A DNA stretch of 64,000 bases, taken from assembly GCA_023101725.1 (NCBI GenBank), contig JALJCO010013448.1, forward strand, positions 248,001-312,000. The letters run 5' to 3'. Positions 1 through 11,400 of the stretch are shown one piece after another. Positions within the stretch are counted from its first letter, which is position 1. Every line of letters starts with the position of its first letter. The DNA is from Atherinomorus stipes. Lineage: Eukaryota > Chordata > Actinopteri > Atheriniformes > Atherinidae. The notes beneath the pieces were generated by a model that saw only the letters and a program-made list of their open reading frames with translations, searched no databases and was not told the DNA's origin. The translations under genes were made by a program, and so were the position numbers.

Positions 1-110
1 CTGTGAGTATCAGAGAGCAGTGGGCTGCTACTTAAAGCGCCCGGGGAGCAGTTGGTGGGGGGTTAAGGACCTTGCTCAGGGGTCCACAGTGGTTCACCCA
101 GGAGTCGTGT
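1..110 (-). repeat. SINE/LINE-tail-like dispersed repeat
   Basis: The reverse complement reads ACCACTGTGGACC, then GAGCAAGGTCCTTAACC, then CTCCCCGGGCGCTTTAA. It matches 53560-53640 on the plus strand almost base for base. The 53.5-kb copy ends in a GGGATTAATAAAGTAT tail typical of fish retroposons; this copy is cut by the window edge. Confidence 0.6.
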
Positions 111-144
111 CGGGTTACTGGTTAATCAGGTGTTGTGTCAAATT

Positions 145-246
145 ATGTTGTTTCCAGTAAATTCTGGACGCTACCCACTCAGGACACTTGGATTACATTG
201 GACGAGCAGTATGGAGGAATATTGACAAGTTTTTGTGGACTTTTAT
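145..246 (+). repeat. dispersed repeat, copy also at 49705-49806
   Basis: About 100 bp, beginning near TTTCCAGTAAATTCTGGACG and ending TTTTTGTGGACTT, recurs with a few mismatches at 49705-49806. There it sits directly before a member of the 21-bp-minisatellite repeat family. The two copies diverge after GTGGACTT. Confidence 0.7.
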
Positions 247-2540
247 GGACCTTTTTGGCTCGGACCCCGGTGAACTCCATTACATTAAAGTTGGGGGAAA
301 CGAGAAGCCTTCCTGATCACCGGCTGCATTTGAGATATTAAAAAATCTCAAATGCACTCACTTCCATCCAGCATTCACCTGTTGAATCCGAGAGGGACCT
401 TATAAAGTTCCTTGTGATTGTTACTCAACAACAACACTGATAAATGACGCATTACTGATGGAAATTATTGCAATGTGGCACATCAAATTAAACTGCAGAA
501 GCTAGGCTGCAAGCAGCACAAACCTTTTTAAAATGTGCAAAACGTAAGTACATGGCAAAATAGCAACCTATGTACAACATTTCTGTCTCCACAGCCACAA
601 CCCCACATCAGACCAGCATGAAATACATATCAAATGAAAGCTGAGACTCTGCAGAATCCGAACATGTGCTCCACAGTCGTCTACACCGAAGCCTTACAGA
701 GATAGAGGCCGATGAGCAGCAACGGCAGAAACCGCTCAGCCACAAACTGGTTTTAAAAAATGTCTTTTTTTTTTTCTCTTTCTCTTCTACTTGTCCTGTC
801 CAGCATCAAAGCAGCAGAATGGAAATCTGATTGCTTTATTTTGTTGAACAGTTTTGCTTTATCAAGCGGAGCTTTATGAACATAAGGCTCTACTTGATAT
901 CCTGTTTATTCATTTTATTTCTTTAATTAAACATTTGTCTATAACAGCATTCCATTTCATACTGCTGGGCCTGACAAGGGAGAAATGAAAGTTAACAGAG
1001 GTAATGATAGAAAGTGAAACAGAGAGAGAGGAGTAAGGAAGAGGAAGAGAGAGAGGAGAGAAAACATGAATCCACTTACACAGTTCACTGGTATATCTGT
1101 ACAGAAATCTTTAAAAATTTCTCTTACCTCTGCTGTTTCTCCATGAAAACTATTTTTTAACAGTAAATCCACACCTGGTTGTTTGAAAATAATCTCTGGA
1201 GCAACACATGAAAAACTTTCATGTGAAAAACTATACTTATATTTACACATCTCCATAAATCTCAAGTGTTTTCTTTTATTTCACACCAAATTTATTCAAA
1301 TAGGCCTTGTGGTGTCAGAGATACACTCATTTGAATTGGAGGATGCAATTTAGAGAAAAATGGGCTTAGGATTCAACTAAATAAAATTATTGCAAAAACA
1401 TCCTGGGTTTTAGTTTTTGTAAATTTATTTAATACATCATCCTTTTGGGTTCATATTTAATCTATTTTTATTTAATATATTTACTCGCTCTACCGGTTTT
1501 ATTCCGAGTGACTTTCTGATGATTTTGGATGTCACACTAGACAAATTCCTATAATTTCCTGGCGAAAAAAACTAAACTAAAACTAAGCACTTTCCAAAAA
1601 AAGTGAAAACTAATAAAAATAAAAAATAAAGCAATAAATAAAAAAAAAGTCAAATCTAAATCAAAATTAAAACTAAATAAAAATCCAAAACTATTATAAC
1701 TGTGGTTTTGAGCAAAGTTTTTACCGTATGGTGATGAAATGTGTCTCATAAACTGTATTTATTGAATATAACACACAGTTTTAAAGGTTGAGCTACGCTG
1801 TTGAGAGAAATCAAACCATGTTGTAGAAAAGTCAACTAATTCTGCAGACAGGGAGAGGAGGGGGACTAGAATAATATTTGCCTGAACCGGGGAGAAAAGC
1901 AAAGTTTAAGGTCAAAGTTGAACGCGTACTGCCTCCCACCGGGCAGTAATTAGTGAGACACGGTGATTGTGCATTTGTGCAAACACTGGGCTGTTTTCCT
2001 GCAGCCGTATGGTTGTTCTCACCGCCCCGACCTCCCCGTGCTGCTGAATGCCGGTCCTGGATCAGTGCACGTCCCGACGCTGAACGTGGGACTCTGACGG
2101 CACCGCTCTGGAATCTGGGTTGGTTTTTTCCTTTTTTTTTCCTGGTGTCCTGAACTCAACAACCTCTTCTTCCTCATCAAACACTGTCCCAGATCTAACA
2201 CAGCGTGTTGGGAGAGATGTGACGGGGGACGGACGGGGTCCTGCTTCGCTGCATGTCCACGCTCAGCTGCTCTAACGTGGCCTGCAGCTCCCTGCAGGGT
2301 CCAGACTGTGCGGCTTATCCAGCTGATGCAGAGAGAAGACATGCTCACACACTATCTGACTGCTTCAGAGATTCTTACAACTCTTACATCTGAGATTTTG
2401 TCTGACTCATATCTCACACTGGAGTTATAAACCATAGAAATTAAGAAGATTCCAGCTATAATCAAGTGAAATAATCTACCAGTGGGGTTAGATTATTACA
2501 CTTGGTAAGATTTCTTGAAATAAAAACAAAATAAATTCAA
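247..2540. other. intronic sequence without a clear gene
   Basis: No coding similarity or complete element was recognised. The stretch includes a purine-rich run near 1020-1065 and an A-rich run of ACTAAA-type repeats at about 1560-1700. The two antiparallel open frames near 1950-2350 show no pard3 similarity. Confidence 0.5.
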
Positions 2541-2693
2541 GGCTCCAAACTAAGGCTGGGCGATAAACCAAAAATTTACCAACACCAATATTTACAGTGA
2601 TAACCGACGTTATTTTACCCGTGTCGGCATATTCGGTGTTTTAAAGGTACAGTGTAAAAATATCAAAGGTCAATTGCTGAAAAATGTAATATA

Positions 2694-2901
2694 CTGACTA
2701 GGCGGCTTTTAATAGGGGAACTATATGCCGCGGAAGTCCAGGCCAATGACAAGCGAAGCACCGAGGATAGTAGCAAAGGCAGCACGCATGCGGAGCATCC
2801 CCAACTTCCATAAACAGGGTTGCTACTATCCGCGGTGCTTCCCTGTGATTGGCCTGTACTTCTGCGGCATATAGTTCCCCTATTGAATGCCGCCTAGTCA
2901 G
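2694..2901. mobile_element. hairpin MITE with about 80-bp inverted arms
   Basis: CTGACTAGGCGGC at 2694 is mirrored by GCCGCCTAGTCAG ending at 2901. The arms continue inwards (AATAGGGGAACTATATGCCG, then GAAGCACCG and GATAGTAGCAA) for about 80 bp with few mismatches, leaving a loop of about 45 bp. No transposase is present. It is inserted in another low-copy element (TAAGGCTGGGCGATAAA near 2551). No convincing target duplication is seen, so the superfamily is open. Confidence 0.8.
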
Positions 2902-3064
2902 CACTTTGATGTGAAATCGGCTTCTCGTTTGTACCCGATCTGAATGTGCAGGTCACGAAACGTAATTGGAGAAAAATCTCAAGTTATTTAGTTCACTTTC
3001 ACCAAGTGAAAATTTTGCTTATTGGAAATAAAGAAAAATCTTGACCACTCTTGAAATCGAACAG

Positions 3065-4240
3065 TACTGAGCCTGCTCTGACCAAAGTCACGAATGACAT
3101 TTTATACTGTTGACCACATTACTCCAACGACTGGAGAAGTGAGTGGGTCTCTCTGGTTCTGTACTAAACTGGTTCAAAATGTACTTGGAGAACAGGAAGT
3201 GCTTTGTGTCAGTAGGTAACTACATCTGAGCAGACAAAAATTACCTGTGGAGTTCCCCAGGGCTCTATTCTGGGGCCTCTACTGTTCAACATCTTCATGC
3301 TCCCGCTGGCCCAGGTTATAAAGAACAACAATATTATTTACCATAGTTACGCTGATGACACACAGCTATATATTACAGTGTCACCAGGAGACCGGGGCCC
3401 TGTACAGTAACCAAGGCAGAAATCTGGATGTAGTGATGGACTCAGACCTAAAACCACCAACCAGACCAGAAATCTGGATGTAGTGATGGACTCAGACCTA
3501 AAAACCACCAAACCAGGCCAGAAATCTGGTCTAGTGTTGGACTCAGACCTAAATACCACCAAACCAGGCCAGAAATCTAGATGTAGTGATGGACTCAGAC
3601 CTAAAAACTACCAACCAGACCAGAAATCTGGCTTTAGTGATGGACTTTGACCTAAACTTTGAAAAACACATCAAGGTGATCACTAAATCAGCCGACTATC
3701 ACCCGAAGAACATCTCAAGAATCAAGATCTGATGTCTCAGGAGCATCTGGAAAAACTGGCCCATCATTCATCTTCAGTTGGTGTCTTTACTGATCCACCT
3801 AAAAACCAGAAAACCTACTAGAAAAACAGCTGCAGCTCATTCAGAACTCTGCTGCCCGAGTTCTCACTAAGACCAGAAACCTGGACCACATCAGTCCAGT
3901 TCTGAGGTCTTTACACTGGCTGCCGGTCCATCAGAGAATAGACTTTAAAGTTCTGCTGCTGGTCTATAAAGCTCTGAATGGTTTAGGCCCAAAATACATC
4001 AGTGACCTCTTGACCCAGTATGAACCCGCTAGACCCCCGGTCATCTGGATCCGGTCTTTTATCAGTTCTAGAGTCAGAACCAGACCTGGAGAAGCTGCGT
4101 TCAGCTTCTATGCTCCACATGTCTGGAACAAACTCCCAGAAAGTCTCAGATCAGCTGGAACAGTTTATTTAAATCCAGGTTAAAGACCCACCTGCTCTCA
4201 GCTGCATTTACGTAGATTTTACTCAAAAGTTTAAATCTGC
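3065..4240 (+). mobile_element. 5'-truncated, broken L2-type LINE remnant
   Basis: Translation in shifting frames gives reverse transcriptase blocks: LTKVTNDILY, then TCGVPQGSILGPLLFNIF at about 3240, then YADDTQLYI at about 3345 (catalytic YADD). The C-terminal block ARVLTKTRNLDH, SLHWLPVHQRIDFK, LLVYKALNGL follows at 3855-4000. This order and wording are typical of teleost L2/Maui-like LINEs. Frames are interrupted and the 5' part, including any endonuclease domain, is absent, so it is dead. An internal tandem repeat interrupts the NLGVVMDSDL region. Confidence 0.85.
3415..3655 (+). repeat. 50-52 bp tandem repeat inside the LINE
   Basis: AATCTGGATGTAGTGATGG or variants recur at 3421, 3471, 3523, 3574 and 3624, giving about 4.7 units of 50-52 bp. 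In LINE frame a unit reads like NLDVVMDSDLK, the motif found once in intact relatives. Confidence 0.85.
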
Positions 4241-4249
4241 AGGAGCTCT

Positions 4250-5150
4250 ATGTTCTCTCTTTTTAATCTTAGATGTTTTTAATATTAAAATAAGCATAAA
4301 AAAGACATGATTAATAGTCTTCCACATTCTGCTGTTGTCTACTCTTAAATAAAGACAGTAAAGATAGTTTTTGCTGAATATAAGACTGTTAGATGGACTG
4401 TTTTTGTAGGGTGGCAATTTTAAAAAACCCCCATGATGATGAGTTCAGGCGAGCCTGACGTTGACCGAAACGCTGCTGGGAATCTCTGACGTGACTAACA
4501 TCTGAGAACCATTTAAATTCATTCATTCACTTTATTATTTAACTAAACTTTTAGATTCTGAGCCCGGAGACGGACGAAGACGGGAGATGAAACCAGACTT
4601 AACTGGTTGACGAGTTCCAGTGTTGGTGAGAAATCTTTGATTTAAAAAGTAAAGCGTGCGTTAACGCCGCTCCGAGCCTTTCAGCGTGTCGGCCGGGCGA
4701 CGACGCCGGACTCGCCGCCTCGTTTACACAGCAAAGAGCAGGCGGCGCTCCGGAGGTTTGATCGGAGACGGCTGATCAAAGACGAGCATGTTCCCACGCC
4801 CTTATGCAACCGTTAGTTTTCATGTCTCTTTTTCCTCCAGTTTGTTATGACAGCTTCTGTTTGAGACCGAAAACCAACAAATAATGAAATAACTCATGCA
4901 TGAAACATCTGAGAGGAATGGTTTTATAAATGTAGCTGTAATAACAGCATCTATCAGTACGTTGGTGAAATGCCTCTCCCTCTGTAGCTCTGGAACTTCA
5001 ACGCACCACGAACATATCGGCTAATCTCCGTGTTCGTCGTTGATGTGGTTAAATCCTCAGTGATTGACAGCTGGTGTCATTCCAGACTCCGGATAATGGC
5101 CTACCTCGTCCCTCATACAGTAGAGAGCCACTCAACCAGATCACAACGCC
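4250..5150. other. intronic sequence, no feature recognised
   Basis: Mixed-composition DNA with no coding similarity, no inverted repeat and no close copy elsewhere in the window. It includes a GC-rich patch at about 4650-4760. Confidence 0.4.
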
Positions 5151-5151
5151 T

Positions 5152-5221
5152 GATGTGTGTGTGTGCGTGTGCGTGCGTGTGTGTGTGTGTGTGTGTGTGT
5201 GCGTGTGTGTGTGTGTGTGTG
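5152..5221 (+). repeat. (TG)n microsatellite
   Basis: About 70 bp of alternating TG with a few CG steps. A further alternating purine/pyrimidine stretch with GTGCACGTG palindromes lies at about 5368-5396. Both are potential Z-DNA formers. Confidence 0.95.
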
Positions 5222-5477
5222 ATGCAGAGCGGGAAAGCCCATTAACATTCATCAGTGGGATAATAAGCCAACATTAATGTCAGCTGTTTATATGAAGGAT
5301 AACTCGTAAGGCCTCGGTGTATATGGGCTGATAAGGCACCAGATCATCCACAGCGCATTAGGAGAGCGTGCACGTGTGTGTGCACGTGCACGTGCAGATG
5401 CATTTTGGAGCTGAGGCGTCTCAAGTCTCTGATGGAACCATCGGAGACCAAATAAATGAATTTATTGGTTCCTGACA

Positions 5478-7329
5478 CAGTCGTCCTCAACATTCATACC
5501 CTCCAATTAAAGAATAAAAAATAATCTGTCAGTGAAATAAGATGAAACTGACAAACGTAGTAAAAAATAAAAATTCTATGAAAATCATGACTGATTTTTA
5601 ATTGTGGTAAAACAGAAATATTAAGAATAAACACACATAATAAAACAAGTTGAGCAAAATTTTGAGACAATCACTGTAATCAGGTGTTTCTGTAACGTCC
5701 AATCAGACGTCTGCACCTGTTGACAGGTAAGTTAGTCCATGTTCATGGGAAAGACGCTCTAATGTGTTTGGAAAAGTTTTGTTTGTTCTTATTATTATTA
5801 TTATTTCCAACCTCAATTCAAAAGCAATATTTCATTTCACTAAATTATAATTTTGTAAATTTTTGTTTATTTTTAGTTTCTTTAGTTTCTCGTTATTTGA
5901 ATTACTGTTGTGAATTTAGCCTTTTCTTTAACCCTCATCGCTAAAAAAAAGTTACGTTCAGCATCTTAAGGCCACATTCTGGCCAATGTCCGTTAATGGC
6001 CTGTAAATATTATCTAAAAATGAAAAGTTGCCATTTTCTTTCATGGCTGTCATCACAGACCATCAATAGCAAAAGTCAAAGAGTTTTAAAATTTTAACCC
6101 TTTAAATTCCACTTTGCATACACGGTGCTCCAACTTCCAAAAACTGAAAATGGGGTTAAAATAAATGTAATTAAAGCAAAAAAAAAAAAATTGTGCAGGA
6201 TTATCAGAGCCCTGGAGTATTTAAAAAGGTAAAAAAAAAGTTTTTTCATGCATCTTTACTTTTTGTGTTACAGTGTGTGTTTGTTTTTTTTCTAAGTTAC
6301 ATTAAGCCTCTTAAGTGCACGGACTGGCCAGTGGCCTGTAAATATAATCTAAAAAGTTGCATTTTTTTCATGGCTGTCATCACTGACTTCTGGCCTAACC
6401 ATCAATACCCCAAAAAAATCTATGAGTTTCAAAGTTTTAACCCTTTAAGTTCCAGTTTGTACGAACAATGTTTCCACTGCCTAAAAATGAAAAGTGGGTT
6501 AAAATAAGTAAAAAATAGCCTGTACGTGGCGGGTCATGATTAGGAATGCAGAGCATTAGATCATGGCAAACACAATTAAAAAGCTCAATGAGAAGTTGTT
6601 TCAAGATAAAATGCAAAAAAAATGTGGGATAAATTCCAGTTTGAACAGGACTGGCATCATTACAGAGAGGAAACTAAATTTCCTGCAAAAGACTGAGCTA
6701 AATAATTAGCATGTGATCTGACTGATCAAAATGCTCGAAAAAAACCAACAAAAAAAACAACAAAATTACAAATTTGAGACCCTTTCATGCTCAAATAACC
6801 TCACATGAAAGAAGAAAAAAGATCATTTACTTCATTGGATGTTCAGCATTTTTGAGTTTTTGAAGGACTCTGATTGGCTAAAATAAGATTGAAGTCTCTG
6901 GTTTCATCACTAAGATAAAAAGCGGGGGGGGCTCCTTCTGAGTAAATGGTCTGATGTCATGGAAAACAGTTCAAACTACATCATTGAAGTGTAGAGCAAG
7001 TGTGTGAGGAGAAAAATGTTCTCCTAAACATTTATTCTGGAATAACATTTGATTATAGAAAGGTCATTTTCAATGCAAGTCAATGTGGCACGGATTGGCT
7101 CTAAGGAGGAAATGAGGAGGATTTTTATTAGAGACATTAGAAAAAGAGTTAGACACCCCATCTTCTAGAATATCATGAGTCAAGTCAAAATACACACCTG
7201 GAGCAAGTTTTATGCTGTTTGCATCAGTAGAAAAGAAATAACAACATAAAAAGTCACTAAGTACCCCTTCAGAAAGCTTCGGGAGCTATGAGGGTTAATT
7301 GGAGGATATGAATAATTATGAGACGACTG
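5478..7329. mobile_element. Tc1-like MITE copy 1, split by a nested element
   Basis: The left end CAGTCGTCCTCAACATTCAT at 5478 and right end TAATTATGAGACGACTG ending at 7329 form the inverted termini also seen at 28733-29141. The internal landmarks TCTATGAAAATCATGA, ACTAAATTATAATTTTGTAA and GTTATTTGAATTACT are shared with both other copies. Between 5932 and 7294 a second element interrupts the right end. The right flank is TA; the left flank reads CA, so one target base seems to have mutated. Confidence 0.8.
5932..7294. mobile_element. TTAA-flanked (piggyBac-type) element nested in MITE
   Basis: TTAA at 5928-5931 and again at 7295-7298 brackets CCCTCATCGCT and AGCTATGAGGG. TTAA duplication with CCC termini is the hallmark of piggyBac insertions. 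The uninterrupted MITE copy at 28.7 kb has CTTTAATTGG at the insertion point, giving an empty-site comparison. Inside, a block of about 210 bp is duplicated in direct orientation (about 5970-6160 and 6300-6510; both carry GTGGCTGTCATCAC-like and TTTTAACCCTTTAA motifs). No transposase frame is visible, so it is non-autonomous. Confidence 0.75.
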
Positions 7330-7755
7330 TATAAGTTTTAATGTTCTATTATCTGATGAACCCCTAACTTTTTAGAGTACTGCTATTGTTCTCGATAATT
7401 TCTTGTAAAAGTTTATTCATTTATTTATTCATTCAGCTGGTTAAAGTTCAGGAACTAGTAGAGTTGTGCTGCTGTCAAATTCACCTCTGTGCTAGCAGTT
7501 TCTGAATTCCTGGTTACTTTCTTTTGTCTTCTTTCTTATCTTTCCTCTTAAAATGAGAAAGCAATAAAACTAAAAAAATCAGCATCACCAGACGAGTTTT
7601 AAGTGTTTAACACTTAATAAGAAACTTAAAAAGAGTGTTTTTCAGCTTGTTTTTAGCTAATTCCCACTGGGCTAACATCTAGATATGTTTTTTATCACAA
7701 GACACCTGTGTGTACGAACTGGTACGGGAGGTCTTAAAACAAGTTTTACAGCTAT
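7330..7755. other. intronic sequence, no feature recognised
   Basis: AT-rich DNA between two elements. No coding similarity or repeat structure was seen. Confidence 0.4.
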
Positions 7756-8885
7756 AATAGGGGATTATCACGCTTCCGTGTTCCGAACTTCCGGTTTGAA
7801 ACAGTTAGACGGCCCACTTCCAGTCCAGTTCAATGTCCCTGCTTTACTTCGTAGATAACGTGAATAAACGCCAACCTACTGAAATTTTCACGGATTCCAG
7901 TCTGAAGTGATACTAAGGAGGAAGTGGATCAAAGCGATTCTCCAGAGTGAAGGACCGAACTTTCTAATAAAACAACGTAGCATGTTTGTTTGTAGAAGGT
8001 GGGGCACAACACCGGCATGCTAGCATTAGCCAGCTAGCGTTAACCGACGTGCTTAACTTTGTGCGTCTTAAAACACACAAACATCTGAAAATCGGGTCTG
8101 TACCCCCCCGTTTCCAGTGGAACAACTGGGGACTGCCAAGAAAGGAGACGCTTTCAGATGCTTGTGTGTTTTCAGCCGCACAAAGTTAGGCACGTCATCA
8201 AGCTGGCTAATGCTAACCTGCTAACAGTAGTCCGCCAGCTACTACTCTGTTAAACTTTGTAAATCGGATAAACGCCAATGCCAAGTTTTCATTCCAGACT
8301 GAGTGATGCTAAGGAAGAAGTGGATCAAAACGACCGATTCGCCGCGGTGAAGGACCGAACTTTAGAATAAAACGACACACGTTTGTTTGTAGCCGGCAGT
8401 CTGCACAGTCGTGTTAGCAGGTTAGCATTAGCCAGCTCGATGACATGCCTAACTTTGTGCGGCTGAAAACACACAAGCATCTGAAAGCGTCTCCTTTCTT
8501 GGCAGTCCCCAGTTGTTCCACTGGAAACGGGGGGGTACAGACCCGATTTTCAGATGTTTGTGTGTTTTAAGATGCACAATGTTAAGCACGTCAGTAAACG
8601 CTAGCTGGCTAATGCTAGCATGCTGTGAAGTGTCGGTGTTGTGCCCCACCGGCGACAAACAAACGTGTGTTTTATTATAAAGTTCGGCCCTTCACCGCGG
8701 CGAATCGATCGCTTTGATCCACTTCTTCCTTAGTATCACTTCAGTCTGGAATGAAAACTTAAGTATGTTTGGAGTTTATCCGATTTAAACAGTATAACAG
8801 AGCAGGAACGGCTGATGTTAACATGGCCCGGAAGAGGAAGTGTCCAAATACCGGGAACTTCCGGTAAGCGTGATAATCCCCTATT
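7756..8885. mobile_element. 1.1-kb foldback element
   Basis: AATAGGGGATTATCACGCTT at 7756 is mirrored exactly by AAGCGTGATAATCCCCTATT ending at 8885. Arms extend about 460 bp. The inner part (about 8030-8223 against 8412-8610) is nearly identical, so both strands carry the same open frame containing VPPRFQWNNWGLPRKETLSD (7986-8189 plus, 8449-8658 minus). The central loop (about 8245-8400) is a third, directly oriented copy of the outer-arm module (AAGAAGTGGATCAAA, CCGCGGTGAAGGACCGAAC). No transposase or known domain is recognised. Confidence 0.85.
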
Positions 8886-11040
8886 GGGAGCAAAAAACAC
8901 AAAGTGATCTGAAACAGTGTCTTAGTGAGATAATTTAACTTATTATGCAGATAAAATATCCAAGTTCAAGATTAATTTACTAAGTGAGAAATACACATTT
9001 ACTCTCAAAATTAGATTAATAATCTCACATTCTGGTTTTGTCAAGTATATAATCTCTGAGATGGAAAAAAAATTCTGAGATTAAAGTCAGACTTTAGTTG
9101 CCCTAATCCGCTTTCGCAGAATTGTTTTGCTTTTTTTTTTTTTAAATTTTTTTTTTACTTATTTTAAGAGTGGCCGTGATTTATTTATTAATTTAATTTA
9201 TTAATTTCTTTTTTTTTTTTTCTAATAATAAGCAAAACAATTCTGCCAATGGAAGAAGTGAAATTGAATTTACTGTAGGATCCCCGTTGTTGTAAATAGT
9301 TGGAAATGCCAGATTTTGTATGTTCACATTTGCTTTTGTTCTTTTTATGGTACTTGAGTTTCTTAGATATACGAACTGAAATGTGAAAGAAACTGGATTA
9401 AAGCTTTTCTCTGAGAAACAGAAATTAATGGTAGGAGAAGCTGTGCTGCAGCAAGTTAGGATGCCCATAAAAAAGGAGAGATTCCTGTATTTATATGCTA
9501 TTGTGTTTACAAATGCTTAAATTTGTTCTTTCCAAATAAAAATTAAATTTAAAAAAAGAAATAAGATGAATTGCCTTAAAAAAAAGACCGTATATCTCAT
9601 TGAAATGTTTCTATTTAAGTAATTTTGTCTTATTTCGACAGTGATGAGATATTTGGATGGGAAAATCAGAAAAATATACTTGGTAAGATTTGAGTTTTTA
9701 CAGTGTATGAAGATAAAATGATTGTTTTTGCTGAATATAAGACTGCAAGACCTGGTCCGACAGGTTTTGCAGTGTCCTCCAGAGCGTTAGCTCTGGTTCA
9801 CAGCCTGAACTTTCCTGCTGGTTTGTGTTTAATTTCTGCAGCTTCTTCTCTCCGCCTGACTTCCATTCCTAATTCATGGCTCGGCCGTGAAGGCCTGCTT
9901 AAATATAAATGGAGCAGAAAAGCACTTTAAGAGGTTCCAGTGATGCAACGGAGCGGCTTCGCACACATTACCCATCACGCTAAAAGATCTGATGCTAAAA
10001 AAAAAGTGCTGAAAACTTAAGTTGCATGATAATTCAGTGAGCTTGTTCAACTCGCATTTAAACAAAGTAAAGAGAGTGTGAGCTGCTCCAGCAACGACAG
10101 CAGCAAGTTTTCTTTGTTTTTCCAGCTGCATTCATAGACGAATAATCCAAAACAAACAAAGAGCTGCTAATTGGTGTGTTTTTCCTGAAACCTTGGCGTA
10201 TCTGTGTGTCAAAGCAGGCTTATTATCTCCGCCAGCTCTTTTTAATTATCCCACGCTGTGTATTTTTATCTTAGCATCCTGCGCTGCTGCGCGTCACACA
10301 AAGCCTGAAAATCACACGGTCACGTGTGGGAGGGGAAGCAGCAAGACCGAGATGAAGGCAGGAAACTCCAACTTTCACCTGTAATGAGCGGATTTGTATT
10401 TCCTGACTCGTATTAGTCACGCAGCTGTCAGATTACAGCCAGGTAGCGGAGAATCAGCCGCGCGTCGACCTCCAAACCCTGCTGCTAGAAACCCGCGATG
10501 CAATAATCATCTCGTATGTTGATTAATATGAGCTTGGATTTAAAAGGATTCAGATTTGTGAACAAATTCCTGCTTCTGAGCTGATTTGTAACTTTTTTTC
10601 TCATTAAATAAAACATGTTTGCAGAAACTAACAACTAAAAAACAAACTTAATGTTCCAGAACAATAACTCTCACTGTTTCAGGACAAATTAAACAAGTTC
10701 ATCCATTCATTTACTGTAATAAGCTGAGAATAAAACCACCTACGCCGCTTAGCACTGAAGAGACATTTAACAAACACACTTTATTTCAGTAGCTTAGTAT
10801 AAGAACACACCGTTACCACGGTGATGCACATATAAAACATAGTTGCTGAACACGTAGAGACACAAATTCCTCATAAGAAAAGACATTAAAGGACAAAAAT
10901 ACTGGAATGTGTCTGAAATATATGAAAGAAATCTAAAAACTAAAATACACTAAAAGACATGAGAACATACCTGAGTAAAAAATAAAGGACAAAAATACAT
11001 TAAAAATACTTTAAAAAGGTCTAAAAACCATCAAAAGGCT
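8886..11040. other. intronic sequence with one repeat fragment
   Basis: 9560-9708 carries a fragment ending CTTGGTAAGATTTGAG and TTTTTACAGTG, a dispersed fish repeat with a related fragment at 23713-23780. A 15-bp inverted pair, CAGAATTGTTTTGCT, flanks 9116-9245. The rest (about 9710-11040) looks single-copy, and TAAT-rich stretches at 10130-10290 could be conserved non-coding DNA. Confidence 0.4.
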
Positions 11041-11400
11041 AAAAATGATGGATATTTAATGTTGTCTTTATTACCGATATCCAATATAACGATATTTTCC
11101 AACCAATTTACCGGTATCTTCCAACAGATACCAATCTTTTCCAATATCACATTTTAATGCCGATATCGGCTGATAATATCAAACATCTCTATAATCTGTT
11201 AAATAATAACAATTTTTAAAATTATCATTATCATCACTATTAATATTAAGTATATTAATATTTACGGCTTTGTTCATAGAAATATTGGTGTGATAAAATC
11301 TATACTGATCTTGTTCGATATCACATTTTACTGCCAATATCAGCTGATAATATCAAACATCTCTTAAAATCTGTAAAATAAAAATAAATTATAAAATTAG
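11040..11400 (+). repeat. degenerate GATATCGG-type repeat, internally duplicated
   Basis: ATATCACATTTTAATGCCG followed by GCTGATAATATCAAACATCTC at about 11143 recurs at about 11318 with few changes. The style matches the hAT-like GATATCGGCC elements elsewhere in the window, but no termini are visible. Confidence 0.55.

Noticed and set aside
1953..2348. Antiparallel frames considered as the next pard3 exon
   Set aside because: Neither translation resembles the Par-3 segment expected after exon C, and no matching splice sites with phase 0 were seen.
9116..9245. 15-bp inverted pair CAGAATTGTTTTGCT as a MITE
   Set aside because: The match is only 15 bp and not extended, and there is no target duplication. 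It is within chance for AT-rich DNA.
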